DNA of 64,000 nucleotides from Ancylomarina longa (GCF_003996985.1 NZ_RJJX01000015.1:1-64000); one strand, 5' to 3'; positions 9,772-18,473 are shown, counted from the stretch's first letter. Numbers and translations are program-made. The notes: a model not told the origin generated them from the sequence alone.

Positions 9772-10451
9772 TGTGATTCGTTATTAAATTCAAAATATGT
9801 TCCTTCTGATTTTAACTTAAATTGATTTGAAGGGTACACTACCTTACAAAATTTTTCGGGTAAGTTCCAAAAATCATCATTTTGAAAAGTAGGTATTTTA
9901 TCAAACCCAATCCTGAAAGACGTTAAATCGTCCATTAATGGCGGATAATCATCTGTAATAAAACCGAAAGTTGTAAATGTTCCGTTTTTCTCAACAATCT
10001 CACCTTCTTCAAGAAACTTAATCTCTGCTGGACAGTTGTGCAAGCCTAGAACAGGAGTAAAACAAGCCTGACCTTGTTTGCAAAATGAACTAAAACGAGT
10101 GAAGTAATCACTGTATTCTTCGTTTTTTAATGCTAAAACAACCGTGTAGTTGGGGTGTTTGATGAACTCCATTTGTTTAGGAGCTTTATCCCAAGCATTA
10201 TTTACCTTTCTTAAAGTGAACCCCCACGATTGTTTAATGACTTCATTGTTTACCTGAACCGAGTAAAGTAACCCTTCGCTGAACAAAGGGAACAAAGGTT
10301 TCATTTCGTTGCGTTCAATCCCAAGTACTGCTCCAATCATTCCAATAAAGGCAGTTTTGGTAATGAAATCGTGCGAAAGCGGATTGTTATTGGTTTCGGC
10401 TTTACGGAACTGTGCCCAATTGCCTGTTATTTCCAATTTTATCGCCTTCAT
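9756..10451 (-). CDS. cas5: Cascade subunit Cas5 (Cas5b/Cas5h type)
   Basis: A 231-residue RAMP protein. The start MKAIKLEITGNWAQFRKAET matches the first beta strand and following loop of Cas5, and LSHDFITKTAFIGMIGAVLG (about 25-44) matches the helix that follows in the Cas5h/Cas5b group. Cas5 caps the 5' handle of the crRNA in Cascade and contacts Cas8b at the PAM end. It lies 1 base after cas7 and overlaps cas3 by 16 bases, so expression is coupled. The length is typical for type I-B. Confidence 0.93.
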   Translation of the reverse strand: MKAIKLEITGNWAQFRKAETNNNPLSHDFITKTAFIGMIGAVLGIERNEMKPLFPLFSEGLLYSVQVNNEVIKQSWGFTLRKVNNAWDKAPKQMEFIKHPNYTVVLALKNEEYSDYFTRFSSFCKQGQACFTPVLGLHNCPAEIKFLEEGEIVEKNGTFTTFGFITDDYPPLMDDLTSFRIGFDKIPTFQNDDFWNLPEKFCKVVYPSNQFKLKSEGTYFEFNNESQWCMI

Positions 10452-10452
10452 C

Positions 10453-11376
10453 TTATAGTGTCATTTCTGTGAATTTATCACCTATTAGTTGCTTTTTGAT
10501 TTCTTCAATTTCTGTATAAAAACGAATTTCTTTTACTTTTTCAGATTTCGTTATTGCCTTTAATTTATCGAAGTTGAAGTTGTAATCTTCCATTGAGCGT
10601 ATTTGTTCATCTTCTTTTTCTGATTCGATGTTAACTAACCGATCTGTACCATACAATTTGTCGGTTGGTTCTTTATAAACAATTTGCAATAAAAGAACAG
10701 AGCTTTGGTTTGATTTGCTTCTGGTATTGATATTATTTATGCTGTTCCACATTGCTTTAAACAAATCGTTAATGTCATCTTTGATTAAACCACTTTTTTC
10801 TGCAGAAAAAGGATTTATCCAACCTTGAATTTGATTGATGGCATAAGGGACGACTGTTGTTGTTGCAATAGAACCTTGTTCATTATCTGCTTTGGAAAGC
10901 ATGACGCTTGTATTCTGATGAAGTCTCATGTCAACTTTATTCAGAGATGGATTTAATAATGCAAATTGGGTTGGCCCAGTAATATTTAAATGATAATTAA
11001 TTAGTTGCTTGTCATTTGAGTCAATTTTTACTTTTGATTCTTTTTTTTCAATAGTTGAAATTCCTCCGAACAAACGCACATCAATCATCGATTGCATTAC
11101 TTTTCGGATGTCAACTTGCTTTTGCTCAACTGCAAGATGTTTAACCATTTTTTTTACATCTGTTTTTCCAATTGGTGAGTTTTCTGTAATAAATATTCGT
11201 TTTCCTAATAACTCAAAGTAATCGCGCACATACCTTTTAATCCGTACATCGGATACCAATACTTTTTTTGTTTCTTCGTCGTAGCGTTGTTCACCTGTAA
11301 ATGGATCTCCGTTTGGGATGGTGTATTTACTTTCAAATAAGAATAAGATTTCTGATTTTTCAATTGTATTTTCCAT
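10453..11376 (-). CDS. cas7: Cascade backbone protein Cas7 (Csh2 type)
   Basis: A 307-residue Cas7/Csh2 protein. The N-terminus MENTIEKSEILFLFESKYT followed by PNGDPF, then DEETKKVLVSDVRIKRYVRDY, is diagnostic for this group. Multiple copies form the crRNA-binding backbone of Cascade. The open frame extends 27 codons further upstream into cas8b, but that stretch has no family similarity and overlaps the cas8b C-terminus. I chose the internal ATG at 11376, which leaves an 11-base gap after the cas8b stop. It is followed at once by cas5. Confidence 0.94.
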   Translation of the reverse strand: MENTIEKSEILFLFESKYTIPNGDPFTGEQRYDEETKKVLVSDVRIKRYVRDYFELLGKRIFITENSPIGKTDVKKMVKHLAVEQKQVDIRKVMQSMIDVRLFGGISTIEKKESKVKIDSNDKQLINYHLNITGPTQFALLNPSLNKVDMRLHQNTSVMLSKADNEQGSIATTTVVPYAINQIQGWINPFSAEKSGLIKDDINDLFKAMWNSINNINTRSKSNQSSVLLLQIVYKEPTDKLYGTDRLVNIESEKEDEQIRSMEDYNFNFDKLKAITKSEKVKEIRFYTEIEEIKKQLIGDKFTEMTL

Positions 11377-11387
11377 GATATTATTTT

Positions 11388-13202
11388 TTAGTTGATTTGT
11401 TGTTCTGTATTTGATACTCTTTTTCCATAATAGCTTTCGAAAAATCCTAATGCACAATTGTGACGGTTGTATTTTTCTCCTTCAAAATTGTTGATAGTCT
11501 CTACTAAAGAAGAATATGCATCTTTAATATAGATATACTTACTTTTACTCATGAAGCCATGAATAGTAAGCTTCTCATTTAAAAAACCAGAAAATTTAAC
11601 TAGTTCTTCAATTGAGGTAATGCGTCGCGAAAGATTGCCGACATAAGATTTTTCAAACGATTTAATTGGGCAATCGTCGCGCCAGGCAGCAAATCTATTT
11701 GCCATAATACCCAGGTTTTTACCCAAGTCATAACTTTTAGTTTCTGTTATTTTCATTAGATTATTATTTTTTTGAATGTTCATTAAAAAATAGAAGTCGT
11801 ATTTGAGTATGTTAAAAAGTTGTCCACCTTCTCTGATATTATATTCCACTTTTTCTATAAAAGCGGGTAACAAGATTGGGTCTTGATAATAGGTGTTTGA
11901 ATATAATTGAGGTAACACTTTTAGCAAATGTGATTGATACTTCTTTTTGTCTTTGGTTACATCTCCCAATATTTTTAAGAAACTGTATCGAACAGAAAAT
12001 GCAAATGGCTTTTTAGTATTAGGAAAAGCTTTATTAGTACGGTTTAATATCTTAGCCTTTTGAGATAGAATATGTTCATGTACTTGCTTTAATAAGCTTT
12101 TTTCGATATTTGATATTTCTATTAAATCACTAAAAACTCCCGAAGGTGATTTAGGAATACTGGAAAATATGATGTCAAATTTTACAGTATCTGCAAACAA
12201 ATTTTCGGTTAGTGGGGCAAATATGTCATCAGATTCTAAAACAATAGTTTCTTCCTTTCGTGCCTGCGTTGAGATTGACTTTTGTTCACGGTTAAAAAAG
12301 GAAACTATTTCTTCTGAGGTGATTTTATCAGAATGAGGCAAGGCAATGATTCCAATTTGATTAATCCTAATTATAGGATCTTGATATACTTGTGTTGCGT
12401 ACATCAGGCTAATAACATTATCAATTGTAAATACCTTATTCTTGTATGAATAAACTTCAGAAAAACCAGGTGTTACACCACCCAAAGTTTTATAAAGATA
12501 TTTGTTAAGTGTTAGTTTTGCTGATAAATTATTATTGTCGATGAAATCCTTATCCAACTTGTCTTCTAAATACCCAACAAGACTTTCATTTTTACCCTTG
12601 GGTTTATAGAATAGAATTATTGAATCAACGTCTTCAACAATATTTGGTAGTTTATACCAAGGGTGAGTATTAAATGTAAAGTGTAGAACAATTGATTGTT
12701 TTGATTTTATCAACATCTCAAACTGTTCTTTCTTATTCCTATATGCATAACGAAACTTTTTAATGTTGTCGCTTTTAATAAATGCATTTAATGGTTCAGC
12801 ACCTTCAAATGATGATTTATTTTCCCATTTTCCAAATAAACGATAATTTCCAAATTCATTCAGTTTGTTTTTATTATCAATAAAATGACTATAAACAATG
12901 TCTCCGAATAGGTAGCGCTTTTCTGCATCCTTTTTTGAGGTTTTGAAATTTAGATAATAGATTTGTTTTTGTTTGTCTTCGTCTTCAATTTCCTTTAGAT
13001 TTTCAAAGTTAAACTCAAAAGTATTTCCCTTATCGATCACAGGTAATTCATAAAAGACGGTATCAATCACATTGCCGTCTTTATCTTTCTTTTTTCGCAG
13101 AGCTTCCACATCTTTCCATGCATGATTTATCTGCTCATGGTATTTATGGGCATTAAGGGCTTCACGGTAAAGTTTTCCAATTTTAATTACAGTATCTAGC
13201 AT
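11388..13202 (-). CDS. cas8b: Cascade large subunit Cas8b (Csh1/TM1802-like)
   Basis: A 604-residue protein in the position of the I-B large subunit, directly before cas7. The start MLDTVIKIGKLYREAL and the overall length fit the TM1802/Csh1 group, which is poorly conserved. Cas8b recognises the PAM and recruits Cas3; in I-B its C-terminal part supplies the small-subunit helices. I see no CxxC pairs, so the zinc-binding motif of some relatives is absent. The gene is A+T-rich like cas3 and cas7. A strong hairpin (13219-13247) stands just upstream of its start, separating it from the preceding ORF. Confidence 0.85.
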   Translation of the reverse strand: MLDTVIKIGKLYREALNAHKYHEQINHAWKDVEALRKKKDKDGNVIDTVFYELPVIDKGNTFEFNFENLKEIEDEDKQKQIYYLNFKTSKKDAEKRYLFGDIVYSHFIDNKNKLNEFGNYRLFGKWENKSSFEGAEPLNAFIKSDNIKKFRYAYRNKKEQFEMLIKSKQSIVLHFTFNTHPWYKLPNIVEDVDSIILFYKPKGKNESLVGYLEDKLDKDFIDNNNLSAKLTLNKYLYKTLGGVTPGFSEVYSYKNKVFTIDNVISLMYATQVYQDPIIRINQIGIIALPHSDKITSEEIVSFFNREQKSISTQARKEETIVLESDDIFAPLTENLFADTVKFDIIFSSIPKSPSGVFSDLIEISNIEKSLLKQVHEHILSQKAKILNRTNKAFPNTKKPFAFSVRYSFLKILGDVTKDKKKYQSHLLKVLPQLYSNTYYQDPILLPAFIEKVEYNIREGGQLFNILKYDFYFLMNIQKNNNLMKITETKSYDLGKNLGIMANRFAAWRDDCPIKSFEKSYVGNLSRRITSIEELVKFSGFLNEKLTIHGFMSKSKYIYIKDAYSSLVETINNFEGEKYNRHNCALGFFESYYGKRVSNTEQQIN

Positions 13203-13218
13203 TGTTATTTAATTTTTA

Positions 13219-13247
13219 CTTCTCCCTGTAATTATTACAGGGAGAAG
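13219..13247 (-). promoter_or_regulatory. Strong intercistronic hairpin before cas8b
   Basis: A perfect 13-bp stem (13219-13231 with 13235-13247) around a 3-base loop lies between the stop of the 215-residue ORF and the cas8b start, ending 16 bases before the cas8b ATG. No U-run follows on either strand, so it is not a standard terminator. It could block or mark RNA processing, protect an mRNA end, or lower read-through into the interference genes. The stem is seen; the function is inference. Confidence 0.7.
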
Positions 13248-13254
13248 AATATTA

Positions 13255-13902
13255 TCAATAATCCACCACCATTCGAGCCTTTAAATAGCCATGATAGAAG
13301 TTGGCATCACGGCGTTTAAATATTTTAATCAGGTTGTCGAGCTGATTCGAGAGTAGGTCGTTTGCCTCGGTGAACAGCTCTTCCAGGCTGTGTGTAGCCA
13401 TGCTCGATTTAATCTGATACTCGCGAGGTTGCCCATTCAGTTCCAGAAAATGGTCGTAATCGGCTTTCAAATCGCTTACTTGTTCGGTGTTTAGGCCATA
13501 ATCAGCAGCCAAAGGTTCTTGTAAATCAGTAGCCTTTCCAATAATCAATTTCACCCGTCGAAGCATATCGTCGTTTTTCATCTTGAATAAATCAGAAGCA
13601 CTATCGGCCATTTTTCCGGCAAGTTTGTCCTTACTGTTCATCACGGCATATACTTCTACAATGTCATTAACAATATCGGCTTTTTCGCATATGGTGCGTT
13701 TTAGGGTTAATTTTACTTTCCCCATTGTTACCTTCGAATCAGATTGAAGTTCGGCAGCATCGTTTATTGCCAGGCTAATGTTGCCAATCTTGTTTTTCAC
13801 CTCCCCAATTTTGGCGATACTTTGCCAGATAGTAGCATTCTCGTCGAGGTAAGTCACTGTAGCCTCAATCATGTGCTTTCTGTTCATTTGTGATTGATCC
13901 AT
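13255..13902 (-). CDS. Uncharacterised all-helical protein inside the cas operon
   Basis: A 215-residue protein that I cannot assign to a Cas family. It looks wholly alpha-helical: an N-terminal helix with ENATIWQSIAKIGEVKNKIG, a middle bundle, and a C-terminal helix with NQLDNLIKIFKRRDANFY then YLKARMVVDY. The IW..I and F...Y..AR.I.D patterns recall small helical-bundle hypothetical proteins common in Bacteroidota that have no known role. There is no signal peptide or membrane segment. The gene lies between cas6 and cas8b in operon orientation. Its DNA is visibly richer in G+C than cas8b, it is preceded by a 21-bp minisatellite and followed by a hairpin, so it may be a recent insertion. A role as an accessory Cas protein is possible but unsupported. 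Confidence 0.85.
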   Translation of the reverse strand: MDQSQMNRKHMIEATVTYLDENATIWQSIAKIGEVKNKIGNISLAINDAAELQSDSKVTMGKVKLTLKRTICEKADIVNDIVEVYAVMNSKDKLAGKMADSASDLFKMKNDDMLRRVKLIIGKATDLQEPLAADYGLNTEQVSDLKADYDHFLELNGQPREYQIKSSMATHSLEELFTEANDLLSNQLDNLIKIFKRRDANFYHGYLKARMVVDY

Positions 13903-13963
13903 AACATTAAAAATTATTTATTATTAATTAGTACTGCATTCAATTTTGGATATTCCATACATT

Positions 13964-14173
13964 GAGTGCTTATTTCTGTTTATTGTCAGGTAATTTCTTA
14001 CCATCGAGCAATTATTTCGGCCCATTGTCTGCTTCTTACTTTGCACCGGGCAGGCATTTCTATGTAACGAGCAAGTATTTCGCTTCGCCGACTGACTATT
14101 TCCGTATGGCGAGCAGTTATTTCCATGTGCCGAGTGCTTATTTCTGTGCAAGCAGTCATTATTCAGTTTTACT
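13964..14173. repeat. Degenerate 21-bp minisatellite between the helical ORF and cas6
   Basis: About ten units of exactly 21 bases, without indels, start at 13964, 13985, 14006 and so on to 14153. The approximate consensus is GAGCAGTTATTTCYRTGYRCC; ATTTC is the most constant core. The last unit runs into the 3' end of cas6. Because 21 is seven codons, both strands show heptapeptide-like frames (for example SSYFHVP, SKYFASP on plus), but none has a supported start or function. It lies in the cas operon transcript. Sequence-unrelated arrays with the same period occur at 35970, 53866 and 61064. Confidence 0.9.
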
Positions 14174-14956
14174 CTTTTCAATCCCCTCAATCCACCCAAA
14201 ACCACTCGAACTTTTCTCGCTGACACCGGCACTCCAAATCATCTCATGCACTTCAACAGGCGCATTCAACTCAAACTCAAATAAATTACCAACGATACGC
14301 GATTGCTGAGCTGTTCCTGGTTTCATTACAAAGCCCGAACGTTTAAAATCGTTTAGCCTCCTAAAATTAATTTGTCCTGTTGTAATTGATTTTGGATAGC
14401 GAGTGTTGTTGTATTTTTCAACCAGATGATTTATTGTTAGGCTTTCAAACAGTTCATTATTCGGCGAAAGGTATTGTGGATACCTGGCATTTTCTGCCTT
14501 AAAGCTAATTACCCAAGGAGTCTGCAGATGGTAACGCATGCTTTCCGAAAACTCAGTTTTAGGCAGTGCTTCTACTTTGGCTACCTTAAAGTCGATACCA
14601 TTGAATTTGTCACCCAAATAAAATTCCTGAAGCATAAACAAACCTTTTATAAAATTGGTGGCGGCTTCGTTTACATCGAAGGATATTTGCAGTTTAATTT
14701 CGTGTGCCGATATTTCAAATAGTTTTTTCTCTTTCCAGAGTTTCGGTTTCCCAAAATTTAATCTCGAAAAACAGAACAGTTTGTAAAGTTTGTTGTCATT
14801 TTCATCCTTCCTATAACCTTTGTTATGCAGAAAATTGGCAAAATCGGCATCGGCTTGTTTCAATACTTTGTAAATCCAGGCACTGATGTAATACTGATAA
14901 TCCATGGGCAGCATACGCTGCTTTGTGGTACGGTTTAATGTTAATTCGAATCTCAT
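14159..14956 (-). CDS. cas6: CRISPR pre-crRNA endoribonuclease Cas6
   Basis: A 265-residue RAMP protein with two ferredoxin folds. It starts MRFELTLNRTTKQRMLP followed by DYQYYISAWIYKVL, a typical Cas6 first helix. His44 in FANFLHNKGYR is the likely catalytic residue. The C-terminal glycine-rich loop AGVSEKSSSGFGWIEGI is the family signature. Cas6 cuts each repeat of the array transcript to leave the 8-nt handle. It is the first cas gene, 49 bases after the WYL regulator gene. A minisatellite and a foreign-looking ORF separate it from cas8b. Confidence 0.95.
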   Translation of the reverse strand: MRFELTLNRTTKQRMLPMDYQYYISAWIYKVLKQADADFANFLHNKGYRKDENDNKLYKLFCFSRLNFGKPKLWKEKKLFEISAHEIKLQISFDVNEAATNFIKGLFMLQEFYLGDKFNGIDFKVAKVEALPKTEFSESMRYHLQTPWVISFKAENARYPQYLSPNNELFESLTINHLVEKYNNTRYPKSITTGQINFRRLNDFKRSGFVMKPGTAQQSRIVGNLFEFELNAPVEVHEMIWSAGVSEKSSSGFGWIEGIEKSKTE

Positions 14957-15005
14957 TAATAAGCTTTTGTATGTTTTGAGTGATTAAAGAAATAATAGAT
15001 TACTG

Positions 15006-15917
15006 TCAACTTCTGACCGTTAGAATTTTTTCTGCTTTATTTTTTAGAAAATCTTTTAATGACTCCGGATAGATTATTTTAATTTCCTCACATAAACCCA
15101 TAATAAAACGTCCTACACCATCAAAACCTGAAACAGGAGCTTCAAAATCAAATTGCTCCTTATTTATTTGTGTAATGTATTGTTCCGATAGCGGATATTC
15201 TTCCTGAAGCAGTTCCGCAGCACGGATTGAAAGTTGTAATTTTATGTCGGTCTTTTCTTTTGAACCTATTCTAAAAATATCCATCGGTAATTTTATATGA
15301 TTTCCCTTGTGTTCCCAAGGTTCAGGTAAGATTTGGACGGAGGCAATACGAGTATTTTTAAAAGTTTTGCAGCATCCGTCTTCAATGTCGTATGCCCATA
15401 TTGCAATGTAGTTGTTTGTAAAATCGAAGGGTTCAACAATACGGTCTTTTTGTTGTTTGCTGTTCGCCGATAGATAATCGCGTAGAATTACTTTGTTCTT
15501 GCATTTAATGGCCTGCATTAATTGGTGAATATTTACCGAATATTTTTCTTTCACAATAGTATCAGCAACCCTTTCGAAATCATAAAGAGCATAAAGTTTT
15601 TTAACGAGGTTTTGTTTTAGTGGATTTTCGTCGCTAACCGAATGAATTGCTTTCTGAAGAATTATAGCTTCTTCTTTCGAGAAATGTATAAGCTCACTAA
15701 TTTCTTTAAAATAGGCCGACTCTTTATCGATGTAATATCTTCCGTTTTCAGGTTTTGGTATTATGAATCCGGCCTCGCGAAAAGTTTGGATGTAACGTCG
15801 GGTTGTTCGTTCCGACATCTCGAAGCGCTCTGCAATTTCCTCTAAAGTGTATTTAATTCCACTTGAGAGGAAAACCATTATTTCCAGTAGTTTTTGGATT
15901 TTGTTCTGTTCAATCAT
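15006..15917 (-). CDS. WYL-domain transcriptional regulator of the cas operon
   Basis: A 303-residue protein (counted from the second Met) with an N-terminal DeoR-type winged helix, SSGIKYTLEEIAERFEMSER then TTRRYIQTFREAGF, and a C-terminal WYL domain (about 130-210: DYLSANSKQQKDRIVEPFDF, NNYIAIWAYD). The region around 225-300 is a WYL C-terminal extension. WYL proteins often accompany CRISPR systems and sense ligands such as nucleic-acid fragments; a repressor role here is inference. The frame has an earlier ATG at 15959, but the family similarity starts at MIEQNKIQKLLEIM, so I chose 15917. It sits 49 bases before cas6 and probably leads the operon. Bases 15851-15869 within it resemble the CRISPR repeat with an internal deletion. 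Confidence 0.88.
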   Translation of the reverse strand: MIEQNKIQKLLEIMVFLSSGIKYTLEEIAERFEMSERTTRRYIQTFREAGFIIPKPENGRYYIDKESAYFKEISELIHFSKEEAIILQKAIHSVSDENPLKQNLVKKLYALYDFERVADTIVKEKYSVNIHQLMQAIKCKNKVILRDYLSANSKQQKDRIVEPFDFTNNYIAIWAYDIEDGCCKTFKNTRIASVQILPEPWEHKGNHIKLPMDIFRIGSKEKTDIKLQLSIRAAELLQEEYPLSEQYITQINKEQFDFEAPVSGFDGVGRFIMGLCEEIKIIYPESLKDFLKNKAEKILTVRS

Positions 15918-16564
15918 CGTGTAGAGGTCTGTTTGATAGATTTGGCTTATGAAAAACAATATAAATTTATAATAAATTATGTGTTAATTGTAAACATTGT
16001 TCATAAATTATTGAAAAATATTTTCAATAGGCGATTGTGATGCCATTCGAAAAGGAGGTGGAAAAATAGTATGACAGTTGAAAAAGAAAGATGTTAAGTG
16101 CTATTAGCAACGATTTGTATTTTTTTTTGAAAGAACGAGGCTTGGATTAGCGAAATAAGGCAAATCACTCCGAACTAAAATAAATAGATTTTGTTAGGTA
16201 ATCCTGCAAAATAAAAAAACAATATTTTGTGAACTTGCCGAAAAGCTGATGTTTCCTGCTTATTTTAATATCAGAAAATAGATAGAGGGATTTTGTGGTG
16301 TTGGAATTTTTATGCGGATAAAACGATCAAAACTATGATATTGATAGGTGGATAAATGAGTGCGCCAAGAGCTGATGTGTTACATGGCTTTATTTTGCTC
16401 TGTTCTGCTGAGTAGACTTGCTTTTCTTTGGTATAATGGAATGGAGGACATACCTCTTTTGTTATTTTAGCAAGTCTGACCAAAAACGAAAAATAGGGAT
16501 ACTAATTATTCATTTTTTAAAAATGGTATCTGTTTTTTTTGATGTGGTTTGAATATGAAGACAC
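15918..16564. other. Gene-free A+T-rich region upstream of the WYL-cas operon
   Basis: About 650 bases with no convincing gene. It must carry the promoter of the leftward WYL-cas operon, but I find no clean TAnnTTTG box; the stretch 15958-16010 is very A+T-rich. A Shine-Dalgarno-like AAAAGGAGGT near 16050 precedes an ATG that opens only eight codons, which I do not call. I found no CRISPR-repeat-like pair here, as would be expected for a CreR-type guide RNA. Confidence 0.6.
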
Positions 16565-16600
16565 AAAAAATCCGCTAAAACTGAAGAGTTTAAGCGGATT
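16565..16600 (-). terminator. Terminator of tmRNA
   Basis: On the minus strand AATCCGCT pairs with AGCGGATT (16569-16576 with 16593-16600), with further GTTT/AAAC pairing inside, followed by a run of six U. It starts 15 bases past the tmRNA 3' end. Confidence 0.85.
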
Positions 16601-16614
16601 TGATTATCGTCTAG

Positions 16615-17013
16615 TGGAGCTGCAGGGAATCGAACCCTGGTCCAAACAAGTGATCAATAGGCTTTCTACATGCTTATTGCTTTATTAATTTTCGATTGGG
16701 ATTTGGGAAAGCACACCCGAGATCCTAACTTATCTTCTAAATTTCGCCAACTCCTCAAAGCTTGAAGCTGACTAACCCTGAATTGATAGCATCCAATTAC
16801 TTACCGGAACAAGGTAGGACCATAAGCTGGATGTCTCGTCTTCACTCCTAGAGTGATGATAAAGCTTTAATCTACTATAATTCGATTAAGCAGCAAGAGC
16901 GTAGTTATTTTCGCCAATTAAAAAGTATGATATCCGATATTTACGAGCTGGAATAACAACGCTCGACATGCTTACATATCAATTCTACATGCTGTCAAAA
17001 CCACGTCAGCCCC
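16615..17013 (-). ncRNA. ssrA: tmRNA (ribosome rescue)
   Basis: A 399-base tmRNA. The 5' end GGGGCTGACGTGGTTTTGACA and the 3' end with GGTTCGATTCCCTGCAGCTCC fold into the tRNA-like domain, with a 7-bp acceptor stem GGGGCTG/CAGCTCC. CCA is not encoded. The tag frame at 16886-16915 reads GENNYALAA then TAA, the usual Bacteroidota tag; the alanine from charged tmRNA precedes it. It frees stalled ribosomes together with SmpB, which is not in this window. A -7 box stands 10 bases upstream and a terminator follows. Confidence 0.98.
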
Positions 17014-17023
17014 AGAATTCATG

Positions 17024-17031
17024 CAAAATTA
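17024..17031 (-). promoter_or_regulatory. -7 box of the tmRNA promoter
   Basis: TAATTTTG on the minus strand fits the Bacteroidota -7 consensus TAnnTTTG exactly and ends 10 bases before the mature tmRNA 5' end. No matching -33 TTG is visible at the usual distance. Confidence 0.6.
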
Positions 17032-17240
17032 GCAAAAAACATATGCATCGCATGATTTTTTTCATATAAAATGTGTTTCTTAATTACTAAATTAGAACGG
17101 CGTGTGTCAAGAAATAAGAAATCAGGCATTTGGAGATTCTGTATTCTGTAAGTGTAGGGTGAATATTTCAAGATGAATAGCTAGTATAAAATGCATTAAT
17201 TCCACTTTTAACTGCTAGTCGCACCTTAATATATATTCAT

Positions 17241-18473
17241 ATGAAGAAAAAAATTAGAGTTGGAGTTCTTAGAGAAACCAAAAATCCACCTGATCGTAGA
17301 GTTGCTATTCCACCACAAATTGGTTTACGCATACTTGACAAATATTCGGATGTTAGTATTTATATTCAGCCAAGTGATATCCGCTGTTTTTCTGATGCGG
17401 AATATCGGCAACAGGGATATTTTTTAACTGAAGATCTGCGTGATTGTGATATACTTATTGGTGTAAAAGAGATTTATATTCCTACTCTAATCCCTAATAA
17501 AACGTATTTGTTTTTCTCACACACCGCAAAGAAACAACCCTATAACCGGGAATTGTTACAGCAAATTATTAAGAAAAATATTACGCTGATTGATTATGAA
17601 TATTTAACGAATAATAATCATCAAAGATTAGTCGCCTTTGGGCATTGGGCCGGAGTTGTGGGGGCTTACAAAGCCCTAAGGGCCAGAGGTGTGAGAACTG
17701 ATTTTTTTGATCTTCCTCCTGCTGGTTCTTGCCACGATATGGGGGGGATGTATAAGCATTTAAAAACAATTCAACTGAAACCAATAAAAATCTTAATAAC
17801 TGGTGGTGGTAGAGTGGCGATGGGAGCGATGCAGACGATTCGAACTTTAAATATTAAGGAGGTATCTCCTAAGGATTTCCTAAATAAGAATTATGATGAG
17901 CCAGTTGTCTGTCGTATTGATCCGCAGTATTATGTAGAACGAAAGGACGGGCGTGCATTTGATTTACAAGATTTCTTTGAATATCCCGAAATGTATAAAT
18001 CCACTTTTAAGCCATTTACTAAAGTTACAGATTTGTATATTGCTTGTCATTTTTGGGATCCTAAGTCTCCCAAATTTCTAACCCAAGATGATTATAAAGA
18101 AGATGATTTTAAGATTTCGGTAATTGCAGATGTGAGCTGTGATCTTAATGGTCCTATCCCATCAACCTTGCGACCATCAACTATTGCATCATCATTTTAT
18201 GGATATGATCGGTATAGTGGAGAAGAAACCATCCCTTTTGTTGATAGGAGAAATGTAACTGTAATGGCTGTCGATAATTTACCTGGAGAGTTGCCACGAG
18301 ATTCTTCAATAGATTTTGGAAATGCTTTATTTGAAAATGTGTATGATGCTTTGTTTGGTGATGATCCGGAAGGCATAGTGGAACGGGCAACAATTGTAAA
18401 GGATGGTAAACTAACACCTCCATTTGCATATTTAGAGGATTATTTGAAGAATGAAAATATCCTGAAAGTTTAA
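17241..18473 (+). CDS. Saccharopine dehydrogenase-like / alanine dehydrogenase-fold NAD-dependent protein
   Basis: A 410-residue protein with the alanine dehydrogenase/transhydrogenase N-terminal domain (VGVLRETKNPPDRRVAIPP at 7-25). A Rossmann segment ILITGGGRVAMGAMQTI (about 183-199) binds NAD(P). FGHWAGVVGAYKALRARG and LPRDSSIDFGNALFENVYDA resemble lysine-forming saccharopine dehydrogenases more than true alanine dehydrogenases. Bacteroidota carry such proteins of unclear substrate. It stands alone, convergent with rpe, sharing a terminator at 18481-18510. No promoter box was recognised upstream. Confidence 0.75.
   Translation: MKKKIRVGVLRETKNPPDRRVAIPPQIGLRILDKYSDVSIYIQPSDIRCFSDAEYRQQGYFLTEDLRDCDILIGVKEIYIPTLIPNKTYLFFSHTAKKQPYNRELLQQIIKKNITLIDYEYLTNNNHQRLVAFGHWAGVVGAYKALRARGVRTDFFDLPPAGSCHDMGGMYKHLKTIQLKPIKILITGGGRVAMGAMQTIRTLNIKEVSPKDFLNKNYDEPVVCRIDPQYYVERKDGRAFDLQDFFEYPEMYKSTFKPFTKVTDLYIACHFWDPKSPKFLTQDDYKEDDFKISVIADVSCDLNGPIPSTLRPSTIASSFYGYDRYSGEETIPFVDRRNVTVMAVDNLPGELPRDSSIDFGNALFENVYDALFGDDPEGIVERATIVKDGKLTPPFAYLEDYLKNENILKV

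Noticed and set aside
11377-11457. Upstream extension of cas7 to the ATG at 11457
   Set aside because: The 27 extra residues overlap the cas8b C-terminus in another frame and have no Cas7 similarity; the family starts at the ATG at 11376.
13924-14232. 102-codon minus-strand frame of Asn/Ser/Cys-rich heptapeptides (and its plus-strand counterpart)
   Set aside because: It is produced by the 21-bp minisatellite plus the 3' end of cas6; no ribosome site, no family, and unit sequences drift without protein-like constraint that I can demonstrate.
15918-16564. CreR-like or other crRNA-type regulatory RNA upstream of the cas operon
   Set aside because: I found no pair of degenerate repeats at spacer distance in this stretch.
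17190-17215. TAATTCCACTTTTAACTG upstream of the dehydrogenase gene as a lone CRISPR-repeat-like site
   Set aside because: Only an 11-base core matches the repeat and there is no second copy at spacer distance; chance is plausible in A+T-rich DNA.
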